A DNA stretch of 64,000 bases. Source: Acetobacter malorum (lineage in GTDB: Bacteria > Pseudomonadota > Alphaproteobacteria > Acetobacterales > Acetobacteraceae). Made by a program: the position numbers and the translations under genes. The stretch lies in the NCBI RefSeq assembly GCF_001580615.1, contig NZ_LHZC01000053.1, forward strand, positions 1 to 64,000, in the 5' to 3' direction. This document shows positions 28,312 through 37,326 of the stretch, piece by piece (positions within the stretch are counted from its first letter, which is position 1; the number at the start of each line of letters is the position of its first letter). The notes beneath the pieces were generated by a model that was given only the letters and a program-made list of their open reading frames with translations, was not told where the DNA came from and did not search any database.

Positions 28312-29901
28312 TCAAAGCAGTTGAGGCATGGCCTTTTTCATGGCTTTCATGCGCCGCGGATGTTTTAATTTTGTGATCGCGGCAACTTCGATCTGCCTTA
28401 CGCGTTCTCTCGTTACCCCCAGACGCAGCCCGATATCTTCAAGTGTGGCCTCATCGGAACCACCCAGGCCAAAGCGGAGCGTAATCACCAATCGCTCACG
28501 TTCGTTTAGAGTGCTGACAGCGGAAAGAACGGCATTCGCCCCCTCCTGCTGCATAAGGCTGTTGATCGGACAGACGGCCTTATCATCCGTGAAATATCTG
28601 ACGTTGGAGTTGTTGTTATCCGGCGTCCTTTTTTCAGGGTCAAGATCATCGATGCTTTCGTAACACTCCACCGCTGACAACGCATCTTTCACGCGCATTT
28701 CTGAGAACCCGGTGAGCTCAGAAAGTTCAGATTCTGTCGGATCTCGATCCATCCCTGCCCTGAAATCTGCAGCAGCCCTAAGAAGCGTTCTTTTCACTTC
28801 CTGAATATGCGACGGTATCCGGATTGTCTTTCCCAGCTCGGCGGTTCCTCGCGAGATACCCTGCCTTATCCACCAAATAGCATATGTGCAGAACGCATAT
28901 CCGAGCCTGTAGTCAAATTTTTCTACAGCCCTCATCAGTCCAATATTGCCCTCCTGGATCAGATCCGAAAGACTCATTCCGCTTGAAGCGCGTCTGCGAG
29001 CTATTTTAACGACAAGGAGGAGATTGGCCTGGATCATCCTGTCACGCATTTCCGTATAACGGATCATGCTCAGGGAAATGTCTCTGTGGGCTTTTAGGAG
29101 ATTTCTTGGAGAGAGAGAGGCGGAGGTCGCCGCCTTTTTCATGGCAGCCTGCGTTTGCCTTAACTGGGACAGGGGGAAGGACTCAACGTCCTCAGGTTTG
29201 ACCCCCACGGCCATTAGCATTTCTGGCCTGGACCAGTTATCTGCGCACTCCCTTCCTCTCCAATGAGGCTTTAGAGCAACTCCGGAAATTCCGGCCTTTC
29301 TCATAATGGCAAGAAATTTTCGCTCTTCATCCCTGAACCATCGCTCAGCATGGGCGATGAGATCAGCAAAACGCTCAAAGAGAGACCAGGCGATCTGGAG
29401 TTCGATTATTACATTCTCGATCTCTTCCGGCTTGATTTTTGAGCGCCTGCTTTTCTGGCCATCCAGCCAGGCCGAAAATAGCCTTAAGGCGCACATTCCA
29501 GCATATGATTGGTCTGAATCGCCGGATGTTCTGGCGCGTAGGTCCGGGATGGTGGACTTGGCTTTCTTAATGATTTTCTGGGCGTGGAAGGCTGGGAGAT
29601 TGACGTCAACTAGATTACGTATGTGGGTCGTGCCTGCCTCGACTTCTGCGACAAGGCTATTCACGAACCCCTGCAGTGTCGGTAATCGACAAGAAGCCGT
29701 CATTACTTCAAGCCTGCTTTCAGCCATTTTTTTGCCGACTTCGCTTTCTTCCTCGCGCGTCAGGCGTTTGTGCTTCCTGACGTCAGCAAAATAGCCATCC
29801 AGAACATCCGGACTTACAGGAGATTTGATATTCGCATTACCGACTGATCGGGATATATTCGCATTGAAGAATGCACCTGAGCTCGAATTCCCCGTCATCA
29901 C
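28312..29901 (-). CDS. RNA polymerase sigma-70 family factor (plasmid-encoded)
   Basis: The 529-aa protein starts at GTG/ATG 29901-29898 with GAGG upstream. Region 1.2-like segment near residues 25-55 (DVLDGYFADVRKHKRLTREE); a variable insert of about 200 residues; region 2 with DLIQEGNIGLMRAVEKFDY and YAFCTYAIWWIRQGI (core binding and -10 recognition); region 3; region 4.2 with LEDIGLRLGVTRERVRQIE (-35 recognition). It resembles primary sigma RpoD rather than ECF factors, with a changed 2.4 part (SRGTAELGKTIRIPSHIQE), so it may read a slightly different -10. It could give plasmid operons their own promoter class. Confidence 0.92.
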   Translation of the reverse strand: MMTGNSSSGAFFNANISRSVGNANIKSPVSPDVLDGYFADVRKHKRLTREEESEVGKKMAESRLEVMTASCRLPTLQGFVNSLVAEVEAGTTHIRNLVDVNLPAFHAQKIIKKAKSTIPDLRARTSGDSDQSYAGMCALRLFSAWLDGQKSRRSKIKPEEIENVIIELQIAWSLFERFADLIAHAERWFRDEERKFLAIMRKAGISGVALKPHWRGRECADNWSRPEMLMAVGVKPEDVESFPLSQLRQTQAAMKKAATSASLSPRNLLKAHRDISLSMIRYTEMRDRMIQANLLLVVKIARRRASSGMSLSDLIQEGNIGLMRAVEKFDYRLGYAFCTYAIWWIRQGISRGTAELGKTIRIPSHIQEVKRTLLRAAADFRAGMDRDPTESELSELTGFSEMRVKDALSAVECYESIDDLDPEKRTPDNNNSNVRYFTDDKAVCPINSLMQQEGANAVLSAVSTLNERERLVITLRFGLGGSDEATLEDIGLRLGVTRERVRQIEVAAITKLKHPRRMKAMKKAMPQLL

Positions 29902-30216
29902 GCAAGAAACCTCTAAAACACAGTCGTTTTTAGGTTATAAGACGCCCAGAAAATATTCCTTGCAAAGACACGGTCAGCAAAGACTATTTACAAGGCAACT
30001 CATCAGTTCGTGAAAGGCTTTAACAATTTATTTCAGTGAAGACCATACAAAGCGTGTTGCAAAAAAGCCACATTCTATTCATAATTAAATCCAGTTCAAT
30101 TAATCCTTAATATATCAATTACATTCTTTAACTTCCGTTTGACATTTTTTTTGCTTCAGTCCAAAATAACCATACATTCCAACAAAGACTAAACGTCCTA
30201 GGGCAAGGAAAAATCT
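29902..30216. other. AT-rich divergent promoter region, sigma factor/ssb
   Basis: 315 nt of AT-rich DNA without a gene between the divergent sigma-factor and ssb genes. It carries the ssb promoter candidate listed separately, and its left half must hold the promoter of the sigma gene; I cannot single that one out. Confidence 0.5.
30139..30168 (+). promoter_or_regulatory. Candidate ssb promoter
   Basis: A consensus -35 TTGACA (30139-30144) is followed after 18 nt by a weak -10 AAAATA (30163-30168), 48 nt upstream of the ssb start. AAGGA sits about 8 nt before the ATG. The -10 is poor, so the assignment is tentative. Confidence 0.4.
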
Positions 30217-30723
30217 ATGGCCGGCAGCGTCAACAAAGTCATTCTGGTCGGCAATCTGGGGAAAGACCCAGAGGTTCGGACCAGTCAGAGCGGACAGAAG
30301 ATTGTATCGTTTTCTGTTGCGACCAGCGACACATGGAATGACCGGGCCAGTGGGGAGCGTCGTGAGCGCACCGAATGGCACCGCGTCGTTATCTTCAATG
30401 ACAGACTAGCTGATGTCGCCGAACGCTTCTTGCGTAAAGGGCGTAAGGTCTATCTGGAGGGAGCACTTCAGACGCGTAAATGGACCGACCAGTCCGGGCA
30501 GGAACGCTACACAACCGAAGTGATCGTCGAACGGTTCCGCGGCGAGCTGGTTCTCCTTGATGCCCGTGGCAACCAGGAAGGTGGCGAAGCCCCTTCAGGC
30601 GACGGCTCTCGCAGTGATTCCTACGCTGGCGGCGGAGGCTACGGCGGTGCGCCCGCTGGTGGAAATGCCGGAGGGTGGGATTCCCCCGGAAACAGCGATG
30701 TTGACGACGAGATCCCTTTTTGA
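30217..30723 (+). CDS. ssb: Single-stranded DNA-binding protein
   Basis: The 168-aa SSB has the OB-fold start MAGSVNKVILVGNLGKDPEV, the EWHRVVIFNDRLADVAERFL core and KVYLEGALQTRKWTDQSGQE. A Gly-rich flexible linker (about 125-158) leads to the acidic tip DVDDEIPF, which recruits partner proteins. It coats single-stranded DNA during replication and conjugative transfer. Plasmid-borne ssb genes commonly accompany transfer systems. A strong hairpin follows 28 nt after the stop. Confidence 0.97.
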   Translation: MAGSVNKVILVGNLGKDPEVRTSQSGQKIVSFSVATSDTWNDRASGERRERTEWHRVVIFNDRLADVAERFLRKGRKVYLEGALQTRKWTDQSGQERYTTEVIVERFRGELVLLDARGNQEGGEAPSGDGSRSDSYAGGGGYGGAPAGGNAGGWDSPGNSDVDDEIPF

Positions 30724-30750
30724 GTGCCGTCCTAAATTTGCTCTAACATG

Positions 30751-30780
30751 TGTGGTGGATGTCCTTTGGCGTCCACCACA
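30751..30780 (+). terminator. Rho-independent terminator after ssb
   Basis: An 11-12 bp stem (TGTGGTGGATG / CGTCCACCACA) with a short CCTTTGG-type loop is followed by AACTGTTTTCT. It makes a start of the next gene inside the hairpin (ATG 30750) unlikely. Confidence 0.75.
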
Positions 30781-30818
30781 ACTGTTTTCTCATAATCACT
30801 TTTAGAGCGTCTTTGCGG

Positions 30819-31424
30819 GTGGCCTCAAAAACCAAAACGAATGTAGTGCAGAGCGTGGAGGAGCCTTCTCAGGACTCCCCCCTACCCATCCCGCATGCGA
30901 TACAGTCACTGCTTCATGTAGAGATTGGCCAGATAGAGGGACGCTATACGATTGATCCTTGCTGCGGGGATGGCGACATTCCTATGGAGCTACACAATCA
31001 CGGCCTGAAGAGCGTTCACGGATCGGACGAGCAGAGCACCTGGCCAGATGTTCTTTCCATCTCCGATTACCGCTCCACCATTTCCATGTGGAAGCCGTCC
31101 CTCATTATAAGCGCGCCCTCGGCAGGAATAGACTTTGCCGATCTGATTTCATGCGCCTGGGATGCGAATGTTGAGGCTCTCTACCTCCTTCTCCCCCTTT
31201 CCTGCCTAAGCGCGCGGCGCTGCTTTAACGCACTGAGATTGTCTCGCCTATGGCTATTCAGGCCTGTAGCGCAAGACGACCCAGCCAGAAACGACAGTAA
31301 CCATCCACCCATCGATTATGGATGGTTTGTCTTTGAAAGGGATTATAACGCACAGACATGGTCTTGCGGATATCTTCCCTTCCCTGAAAACCCAAAGAGA
31401 AAGACAATATGCAGAAACTCCTGA
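30819..31424 (+). CDS. Methyltransferase-like protein
   Basis: A product of about 201 aa. GTG 30819 (VASKTKTNVV) is preferred because the upstream ATG lies inside the ssb terminator; no strong ribosome site is seen. The segment YTIDPCCGDGDIPMELHNHG resembles motif I (DPxxGxG) of class I SAM-dependent methyltransferases, followed by an acidic strand end (VHGSDEQS) where SAM ribose is bound. The later SLIISAPSAG takes the place of an NPPY catalytic motif, so activity as an N6-adenine methylase is doubtful. It overlaps the next gene by 16 nt. Confidence 0.5.
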   Translation: MASKTKTNVVQSVEEPSQDSPLPIPHAIQSLLHVEIGQIEGRYTIDPCCGDGDIPMELHNHGLKSVHGSDEQSTWPDVLSISDYRSTISMWKPSLIISAPSAGIDFADLISCAWDANVEALYLLLPLSCLSARRCFNALRLSRLWLFRPVAQDDPARNDSNHPPIDYGWFVFERDYNAQTWSCGYLPFPENPKRKTICRNS

Positions 31425-32050
31425 AAATCGCATGCGCAACCGTCGTCATCACTGCAGCGCATGCGCTTTCTCCCATGTCTGCGGCCCTCGCCTCAGCACC
31501 GGCTCCTACCCATGACATCCCTGCCCTCTCAGCCAAAATTGGCCACAAGGCCACGCCACGCGCAGCCCAGTCAGATCAGACGGGTTCCAATGCGACGGCA
31601 CAGCCGGAGGTTGTTAAAATCCCGATGCTTGAGGGCATCACGCTCACACAAGACCAGAAAGACGCAGTCCGCAACATTGTAACGGACCTGCGCGGCCGCA
31701 TGGTTGGAGTAAACGAGCGTAGCGACAAGCTTCGCAAAGAACTCAATGCGACTGTTAATTCATCCGGCAAGATTGACGTTGACCGCCTGATGACCCTGAT
31801 GAAGCAGGAGCAGGAACTGCGGAGCACCGTCGAGCTTGCGCAGGCCAAGACCATGGCACAGATCCACAATCTGCTTTCGCCTGCTCAGATCACCCAGGGG
31901 ATCAAAACGCGTCAGGAAATCGCCAAACTGTCTGCACAGATCAGGGCGCTGGAGAATGGACAGCAGCCTTCCACTGCTACAAATGATGTCACACCTTCAC
32001 CTTCGCAGACAGTTCCGGGCGTCGGAACTGTCGAAACCCATAAGCCCTGA
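31409..32050 (+). CDS. Periplasmic LTXXQ (Spy/CpxP-like) protein
   Basis: A 213-aa product with a clear signal peptide (MQKLLKIACATVVITAAHAL to about AALASA), a flexible Ala/Pro/Gln linker, then a helical hairpin domain with the paired motifs LTQDQKDAVRNIV and LLSPAQITQ that define the LTXXQ/Spy-CpxP family. Such proteins are periplasmic chaperones or envelope-stress sensors. The C-terminus is Pro/Thr-rich. The start overlaps the preceding frame; a strong hairpin follows the stop. Confidence 0.75.
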   Translation: MQKLLKIACATVVITAAHALSPMSAALASAPAPTHDIPALSAKIGHKATPRAAQSDQTGSNATAQPEVVKIPMLEGITLTQDQKDAVRNIVTDLRGRMVGVNERSDKLRKELNATVNSSGKIDVDRLMTLMKQEQELRSTVELAQAKTMAQIHNLLSPAQITQGIKTRQEIAKLSAQIRALENGQQPSTATNDVTPSPSQTVPGVGTVETHKP

Positions 32051-32060
32051 CCACTAACGC

Positions 32061-32086
32061 GGCTGCCAGCCCCCATGCTGGCAGCC
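32061..32086 (+). terminator. Strong hairpin after the LTXXQ gene
   Basis: A perfect 10-bp stem GGCTGCCAGC / GCTGGCAGCC with loop CCCCAT lies 11 nt after the stop. No T-run follows, so it may be a processing or stability hairpin rather than an intrinsic terminator. Confidence 0.6.
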
Positions 32087-32172
32087 ATGTTATGCAAAAA
32101 TTCCTATTCCAAATAACTAAAAAAAGTGCGAAGATATTCCTTGTAATTAGTTTTCTAGGGATATCAATTTCA

Positions 32173-32745
32173 ATGAAATTCGCTACCATTTTTGCTACCG
32201 CAGGCATTACGCTTTGCACTATCGCTTCTGGCCCGGCCTTCGCTGGAACAGACCCATTTGCGGCTCCTGCCCCCGTAAGCAAGTCTGGCCCGGTCTTCGC
32301 CTCGACAGTCAAAACCCGCTTCGGCCTGGTTCAGACCAGCGACTACGGCTCCTCAACGCCACCGAACCGCCTTTTCCTGAACGGCAAGGAAAGCTCCCCC
32401 TCCGCAGTCGGAAACAATCATCTGATTGCAATCTCAGCTTTCGAGAATGGCGACCATGACGACGTGGTCCTGAAATCTGTGGGCGGCTCCGGTTGTCCGA
32501 CCCTGTATTCTGTGGCGACCGTTGATTCCTCAGGAGCGCATCCGACCGCATTCTTCGGATCTTGCGCCGATGCGAGCCATATCTCTCTTTCTGCAGCCGC
32601 TCACAAGATCGTCCTGAAAATGCCGGTCTTCAAAAACGGTCAGAACCTGAAATCATCCACCACTTTTGAGGTGGGTGACGGCAAAATCCTCCGTGACGGC
32701 AAACCCGTTAACGCAGCCTGCCCCGGAAACGTCTGCGCTGGCTGA
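32173..32745 (+). CDS. Secreted hypothetical protein, 190 aa
   Basis: Not recognised. The signal peptide is clear (MKFATIFATAGITLCTIASG, cleavage after PAFA). The mature part is beta-rich with a Cys pair early (SGCPTLYS, FGSCADAS) and another near the end (NAACPGNVCAG), probably two disulphides; this is typical of periplasmic or surface proteins. An ATG 27 codons upstream (32092) would put a second hydrophobic stretch in front; 32173 gives the better signal peptide. It lies just before the pilus operon but is separated from it by a terminator. Confidence 0.6.
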   Translation: MKFATIFATAGITLCTIASGPAFAGTDPFAAPAPVSKSGPVFASTVKTRFGLVQTSDYGSSTPPNRLFLNGKESSPSAVGNNHLIAISAFENGDHDDVVLKSVGGSGCPTLYSVATVDSSGAHPTAFFGSCADASHISLSAAAHKIVLKMPVFKNGQNLKSSTTFEVGDGKILRDGKPVNAACPGNVCAG

Positions 32746-32751
32746 TCCTTT

Positions 32752-32779
32752 GCGACGCCCGCCAATAGGGCGTCGCTTT
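32752..32779 (+). terminator. Rho-independent terminator
   Basis: A 9-bp GC-rich stem GCGACGCCC / GGGCGTCGC with loop GCCAATA is followed by TTTCC, seven bases after the stop of the secreted protein. It separates that unit from the pil operon. Confidence 0.8.
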
Positions 32780-33017
32780 CCCCGCTATGGAGCGGGAAGA
32801 TATCCTTTCAACAGGATAGACTGGGTCTTGCACCCCACAGGCTTTGTTCCTGAAATGCACGTTTTCTCTCCAGATCTGGCCACTCTTTCTCGGAAAATAG
32901 CCTTGCCGGGAAATTGATATTTCGCTCTGCCTTGTTTTGTCCTTGATTTTGGTCTTCCGGAACGGAATCTTTCCTAAAAGTCATCGGCTCTAAAAACAGG
33001 CAAGGCGGACGTCTCGA

Positions 33018-33956
33018 ATGGGGATAAGAAAAAGGGTTTTGGCGACCAGATTCCTGGCGGGGGTCGCTATTGTGCCGGGCATTTTTCTTGTGCCACCCCA
33101 CGCCTATGCCGGTGGCATTGTAATCGTTCAGAAAAGCGCTGAGACAGTCAAAGCTGGCAAGTCCGTGCCGATCTATAACGCAATCAAAGAAATCGCTCCT
33201 CCCGAATACAGCGTCGTTATGGGCGAGGGGATTAGTCCGGACGAAAAAGTCTCTTGGCCTGCAGGCGGCGACTGGATGGAAACCCTCAATAAGCTGCACG
33301 CTGACAGCGGCGCGACATACGGTGTGACACCCCATGGGCATGATCTGCTGCTCCGCAACCTAGATGTTGCGGCAGATACTCCCGCAGGATCGTCTCAGCC
33401 AGGCGGCGGTCCGATTGTTATCGGCTCCCGGTCTCCCGTCACTTCTCCGGGCGTCACATTCCTGACCGCTCCCCGGCCGGCTCCCCCGTCGCCTCCAATT
33501 CCGTCCCCTCCTCCGATTGCCGCTCCCGCTACCCCGCCGGCTCCATCTACCCCTGCCCCTCCTCCTGCCAATACGACACTCCCTTCCGCTGCAAATCGGG
33601 GGGCGCCACCTCCGTCCGTCCGTCTACCAAACCAGGCCACGACCCCAATCAACGAAGATATGGAAGAAGCCTCCTCTGGTCAGGTGTGGCACGCTACCGG
33701 TGGGAAATACCTCTCAGATATTATCGAAGACTGGGCGGAAAAAGCCGGGTGGCAGGTCGTTTATGACACCCGCATGCTCTACGAGGTCAGCGCAGACAGT
33801 GATTTCGAGGGAAGCTTCCCGCACGCTGCATGGACGATGATCCACCAGATGCAGCAGCAGATAAAGATGGCCGGGGCGGAAAAACCATTCCCCGACATCT
33901 ATTTCTGGAAGAACAGAACCGCCGTGATCGTCACGCACAGAGGGCTTCAGGACTAA
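33018..33956 (+). CDS. pilL: Type IVb pilus protein PilL (TcpQ domain)
   Basis: A 312-aa product with a signal peptide (MGIRKRVLATRFLAGV to about HAYAGG), an N-terminal domain with YNAIKEIAPPEYSVVMGEG, a long Pro-rich linker (about 125-215) and a C-terminal TcpQ-type domain (WHATGGKYLSDIIEDWAEKA, then VVYDTRMLYEVS) that assists the secretin. The same domain occurs twice-like: the N-terminal part also has the ALNxLHxxxG pattern of that fold. It heads the pil operon; its stop overlaps the pilN start by one base (TAATG). Confidence 0.8.
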   Translation: MGIRKRVLATRFLAGVAIVPGIFLVPPHAYAGGIVIVQKSAETVKAGKSVPIYNAIKEIAPPEYSVVMGEGISPDEKVSWPAGGDWMETLNKLHADSGATYGVTPHGHDLLLRNLDVAADTPAGSSQPGGGPIVIGSRSPVTSPGVTFLTAPRPAPPSPPIPSPPPIAAPATPPAPSTPAPPPANTTLPSAANRGAPPPSVRLPNQATTPINEDMEEASSGQVWHATGGKYLSDIIEDWAEKAGWQVVYDTRMLYEVSADSDFEGSFPHAAWTMIHQMQQQIKMAGAEKPFPDIYFWKNRTAVIVTHRGLQD

Positions 33957-35746
33957 TGCTTTCACGCCATAAAAAGAACCCGGTTTCCCTGGCCGTCCTG
34001 CTGTGCTGCGCCACACTCCTTCAGGGTTGCTCAGGGGTGACGACTGTCGAGCAAGGCAACCGCGCTTCGACCGCCATGCTCAAAGACGGTACTGGCATCA
34101 TCCAGAACGCCCTCCGGGGGGCAGATGACGATTCCGAGGCATCTCACTTTATGCAGGGGGCCTATGTAGGAACAAAGGTTGTCCGGTCAGAGCACGGCGT
34201 GCCTCTGCCACGGCGGTGGATGAAGCCCGACGCCCTGAAGATCAACCATCCCGCCCCGATGCCTCTCTATCAGATTGGCGCCTTGATTACAGAGAAGACG
34301 CATATCCCTGTATCGTTTGCCCCCGAAATTATGGACATGGCGCAGGGGGTCGTCGGCAAAGGCGGCAGCGGCTCCAGTGGTGGCGGCGGTAGTGGCACTA
34401 GCATGTCCCCTCCCTCAAGCGGCGGTGACATGAACTCTATGCTCCAGGGCATGAACATGAGCGGAGGGGCTGATTTCATCAGTGAGCCTCGGCCCTCCCC
34501 CGTGACGGAGGCGATCCACAACTATGTGGGCGACCTGAACAATTTTCTGAACGCACGGGCGTCACACTTCGCAGTCTCGTGGGAATACGATGAAGGTCAG
34601 ATCCGGTTTTATCGGATGGTCACCCGCACCTTCACCGTCCACGCTTTGCCTGATGCGACGGACCTAACCAACAGCATGAACGCGGGCGGCTCATCGTCTT
34701 CCGGTGGCTCTACAGGCGGATCGAACAGCACAACATCCGGCACTTTAACTTCCAAAGCGTCTCTGGCTGTCTGGAAGGAAATCACGGACACCCTGAATTC
34801 CATCGTAACTTCTTACGGCCGCGTCTCCCCGACGGTAAGCACGGGGACGATTACAGTCTCAGCGCCGCCCTCAGTCATGACGCAGGTAGAGACTTATCTG
34901 GAGGGGCAGAATGCTCGCTTGAGTAAGCAGGTCGGCGTGGCCCTCGAAATGATGACGCTGACATTCACGGACTCTGACGACACCAACTTCAACCTCAAAG
35001 GCATCCTCAACAAGGCCTCTGAATATGGCCTGACTTATGCCTCACCTACGTCTGCTATGGTGCAGGGCATCAGCTCTTTCACTGTGGCGATGAAAAATCC
35101 GAACTCTCAGTTCAGCGCCAGCGAAGCTATAGCCTCTGCCGTACGGTCATCTGCACGCGTCCGGACCAGCACCCTCGGGACTGTTCTCACACTCAATGGC
35201 ATGGCGGCACCACTTCAGGTGGCTCATACACAGGGCTATGTGAAAGACACACAAGTTTCTGACAGCACAACGTCTTCCAACGACCTTAGTGGCACGCAGC
35301 GCACCCAGGTGAACGTTGATGAACTGACAACCGGCTTCTCGATGATGGTTCTGCCCCGCATCACGGGCGACGGCGACCATGTTTTACTACAGTTCTCGAC
35401 GAACGTGTCAGAGCGCACGGGTTCCGACAACTACGGCTTCGATGACTACACCACGGCAGACAAGACGGTTTCGCTGATGTTGAAAGATGTGGATTACAAA
35501 GACAGCGTCAACCAGGTCCGCATCCCCTCCGGTAACACTGAGGTCATGGCCGGCTTCATGCAGGATAGTAACAACACATCCTCCAGCGGCGTTGGCAGTT
35601 CCAACTTCCTCGGACTGGGTGGCAGCCAGGTCGGCAAGCATACGAAGACACTGTATCTGGTTCTGATCACGCCGGTCATCTTTTCGGATGCCCCAAAGAC
35701 AATCTCGTCCGATGACCGTGGTGAGGCATCCTCGATTACAAACTGA
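33956..35746 (+). CDS. pilN: Type IVb pilus secretin lipoprotein PilN
   Basis: The 596-aa product begins with a lipoprotein signal peptide (lipobox LLQGC, Cys25). It has an N0-like domain near residues 95-125 and a Gly/Ser-rich stretch (SGSSGGGGSGTS). The secretin core follows (residues about 330-590: VGVALEMMTLTFTDSD, VDELTTGFSMMVLPRI, GDHVLLQFSTNVSERTG and MAGFMQDSNN). It forms the outer-membrane ring through which the pilus exits, as PilN does in plasmid R64. The ATG overlaps the pilL stop. A second Ser/Gly linker near 240-262 is a variable insert. Confidence 0.9.
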   Translation: MLSRHKKNPVSLAVLLCCATLLQGCSGVTTVEQGNRASTAMLKDGTGIIQNALRGADDDSEASHFMQGAYVGTKVVRSEHGVPLPRRWMKPDALKINHPAPMPLYQIGALITEKTHIPVSFAPEIMDMAQGVVGKGGSGSSGGGGSGTSMSPPSSGGDMNSMLQGMNMSGGADFISEPRPSPVTEAIHNYVGDLNNFLNARASHFAVSWEYDEGQIRFYRMVTRTFTVHALPDATDLTNSMNAGGSSSSGGSTGGSNSTTSGTLTSKASLAVWKEITDTLNSIVTSYGRVSPTVSTGTITVSAPPSVMTQVETYLEGQNARLSKQVGVALEMMTLTFTDSDDTNFNLKGILNKASEYGLTYASPTSAMVQGISSFTVAMKNPNSQFSASEAIASAVRSSARVRTSTLGTVLTLNGMAAPLQVAHTQGYVKDTQVSDSTTSSNDLSGTQRTQVNVDELTTGFSMMVLPRITGDGDHVLLQFSTNVSERTGSDNYGFDDYTTADKTVSLMLKDVDYKDSVNQVRIPSGNTEVMAGFMQDSNNTSSSGVGSSNFLGLGGSQVGKHTKTLYLVLITPVIFSDAPKTISSDDRGEASSITN

Positions 35747-35796
35747 CACCGCCCCCTATTAGCATAATCGGAGGGGTAGCAAAGTAAGGCGGGCAA

Positions 35797-37326
35797 ATGG
35801 CTGACCACTACAGTATGGGCGACGGACATCTTGATATCGGAGGGCGAGAGTTCGCCATCGGCCTCACATGGGGACTCATACAGAGGGCCCGTGCCAAAGA
35901 GACAGCCCGCAAAATGGCTCAGGACAGTGGACACGACCTGTTCTGCCTAAACACATCGCTTGAAGATGGAGCTTCAGCGCAATGTGGCTTGGGGTCTACG
36001 GGAAATGGACAGAAATCCAAGATGCCTCCTCTGGCTACATCCATCCTTCAGAAAGTAGGCTCCCTAAACCTTCTTGTCTGCATTCGCACCGACCGCAACG
36101 ATGACGAATTCTATCTCGTTGCCATTCAGGGTGGCGCGATCCTCTCGGGCTATGACGGTATTGTTGAAGGTCAACAGGCGGCACGTAAAACGCTGGACAA
36201 TCTGCTGTCAGCCGACAGCGTGTGGGACGACGTTTTCATTTCCGATGAGTTCGACGACGGGTCTGTTAACACGCTCACCCATGGCGAGGAAACGGAGATA
36301 ACCGTAACTACGCTTATTGACCTTATTAGTGGAGAAAAGCGGTTCCGGATCACCTTGCAGGGAGCCAATGGGTCCGGTGTTCAAAACTACATTCTTCTAG
36401 GTCTGATAGGCTGCGTCATCTTGGGCGCCATCTACAGCGTTTATCACCGGCACGTTGAAGCGGAGAGGAAAGCGCGAGAACTGCAGGAAATGCGCAACCG
36501 GCAAAAACTTCATAAGAAGGTCGGCATTATCATCCCCCTCCCCGTATTTCCATGGGAAGGTATTGTGCATGGTATTTACCCAATTGATGCATGCATTCAG
36601 GCTATAAAGCAGACACCGATAATCCTTGCTGGCTGGGAGACAAAAAATGTCACCTGTCAGCCCGTAGAAAATAGTGATCCTACAGACAATAAATGGGAAA
36701 TCGCATCCACCATTTCGAGAACATACGGGAAAATTTCGTGGCTGAGCTATCAGTTTAATCGGACTGGAGTGCACTTTTCGATCCATGAGTCCGGCAAGAA
36801 CATTGTGGCAAGCAGGCCAGTCTCGTTCCAGTTCCCCAAGGCCAATGTAATGGGTCATAACGTGGCGACGTCTGATACCGTCTCAGTTAGGCGCTACCTC
36901 ATAGAGAATGTACAGGAGAAGGGTGTAGGCTTAACGCAGGACACCATCGTAGGAACAACATTCAGGAAACCGGGCCTTCACGGGAAAGCTGACAAGTTCA
37001 GTATCGAGAAGCATGTCTCTTTTTCCTTCAATACTGCTCTTGATCCGGTAACATTATATCCATACTTGGCAGCCCTACCCGCCCTCAGGGCAGAAGAGGT
37101 TATCTTTGACCCTGAAAAGTGGGAATGGCGCGTCTCAGGTACGGCTTATGAAAGGCTACCCATCCCGACTGTTGTGGGGGTGACATTCCGTCAGGAAACC
37201 CTGGCAGAGCATAAGGCTAAGTTTGCTGCTGAAGTGCAGCCGGAAGACGAGAAAAACAAGCAAGGCGCGAGGACCCCTCCCGCGCCTATGGGAAATAAGG
37301 CGCGCGAGGCACGTGATGCACCATAA
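35797..37326 (+). CDS. pilO: Type IVb pilus accessory protein PilO
   Basis: The 509-aa product has a cytoplasmic N-terminal domain with GREFAIGLTWGLIQ at the front and a single transmembrane helix (YILLGLIGCVILGAIYSVYH, about residues 207-226). A periplasmic part with INACIQ-like Cys residues and the GW-ETKNVTC segment follows. This layout fits PilO of the IncI thin-pilus operon, which bridges the inner-membrane platform and the secretin. Its last codons overlap the start of pilP. The middle third has somewhat lower GC than its neighbours. Confidence 0.75.
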   Translation: MADHYSMGDGHLDIGGREFAIGLTWGLIQRARAKETARKMAQDSGHDLFCLNTSLEDGASAQCGLGSTGNGQKSKMPPLATSILQKVGSLNLLVCIRTDRNDDEFYLVAIQGGAILSGYDGIVEGQQAARKTLDNLLSADSVWDDVFISDEFDDGSVNTLTHGEETEITVTTLIDLISGEKRFRITLQGANGSGVQNYILLGLIGCVILGAIYSVYHRHVEAERKARELQEMRNRQKLHKKVGIIIPLPVFPWEGIVHGIYPIDACIQAIKQTPIILAGWETKNVTCQPVENSDPTDNKWEIASTISRTYGKISWLSYQFNRTGVHFSIHESGKNIVASRPVSFQFPKANVMGHNVATSDTVSVRRYLIENVQEKGVGLTQDTIVGTTFRKPGLHGKADKFSIEKHVSFSFNTALDPVTLYPYLAALPALRAEEVIFDPEKWEWRVSGTAYERLPIPTVVGVTFRQETLAEHKAKFAAEVQPEDEKNKQGARTPPAPMGNKAREARDAP

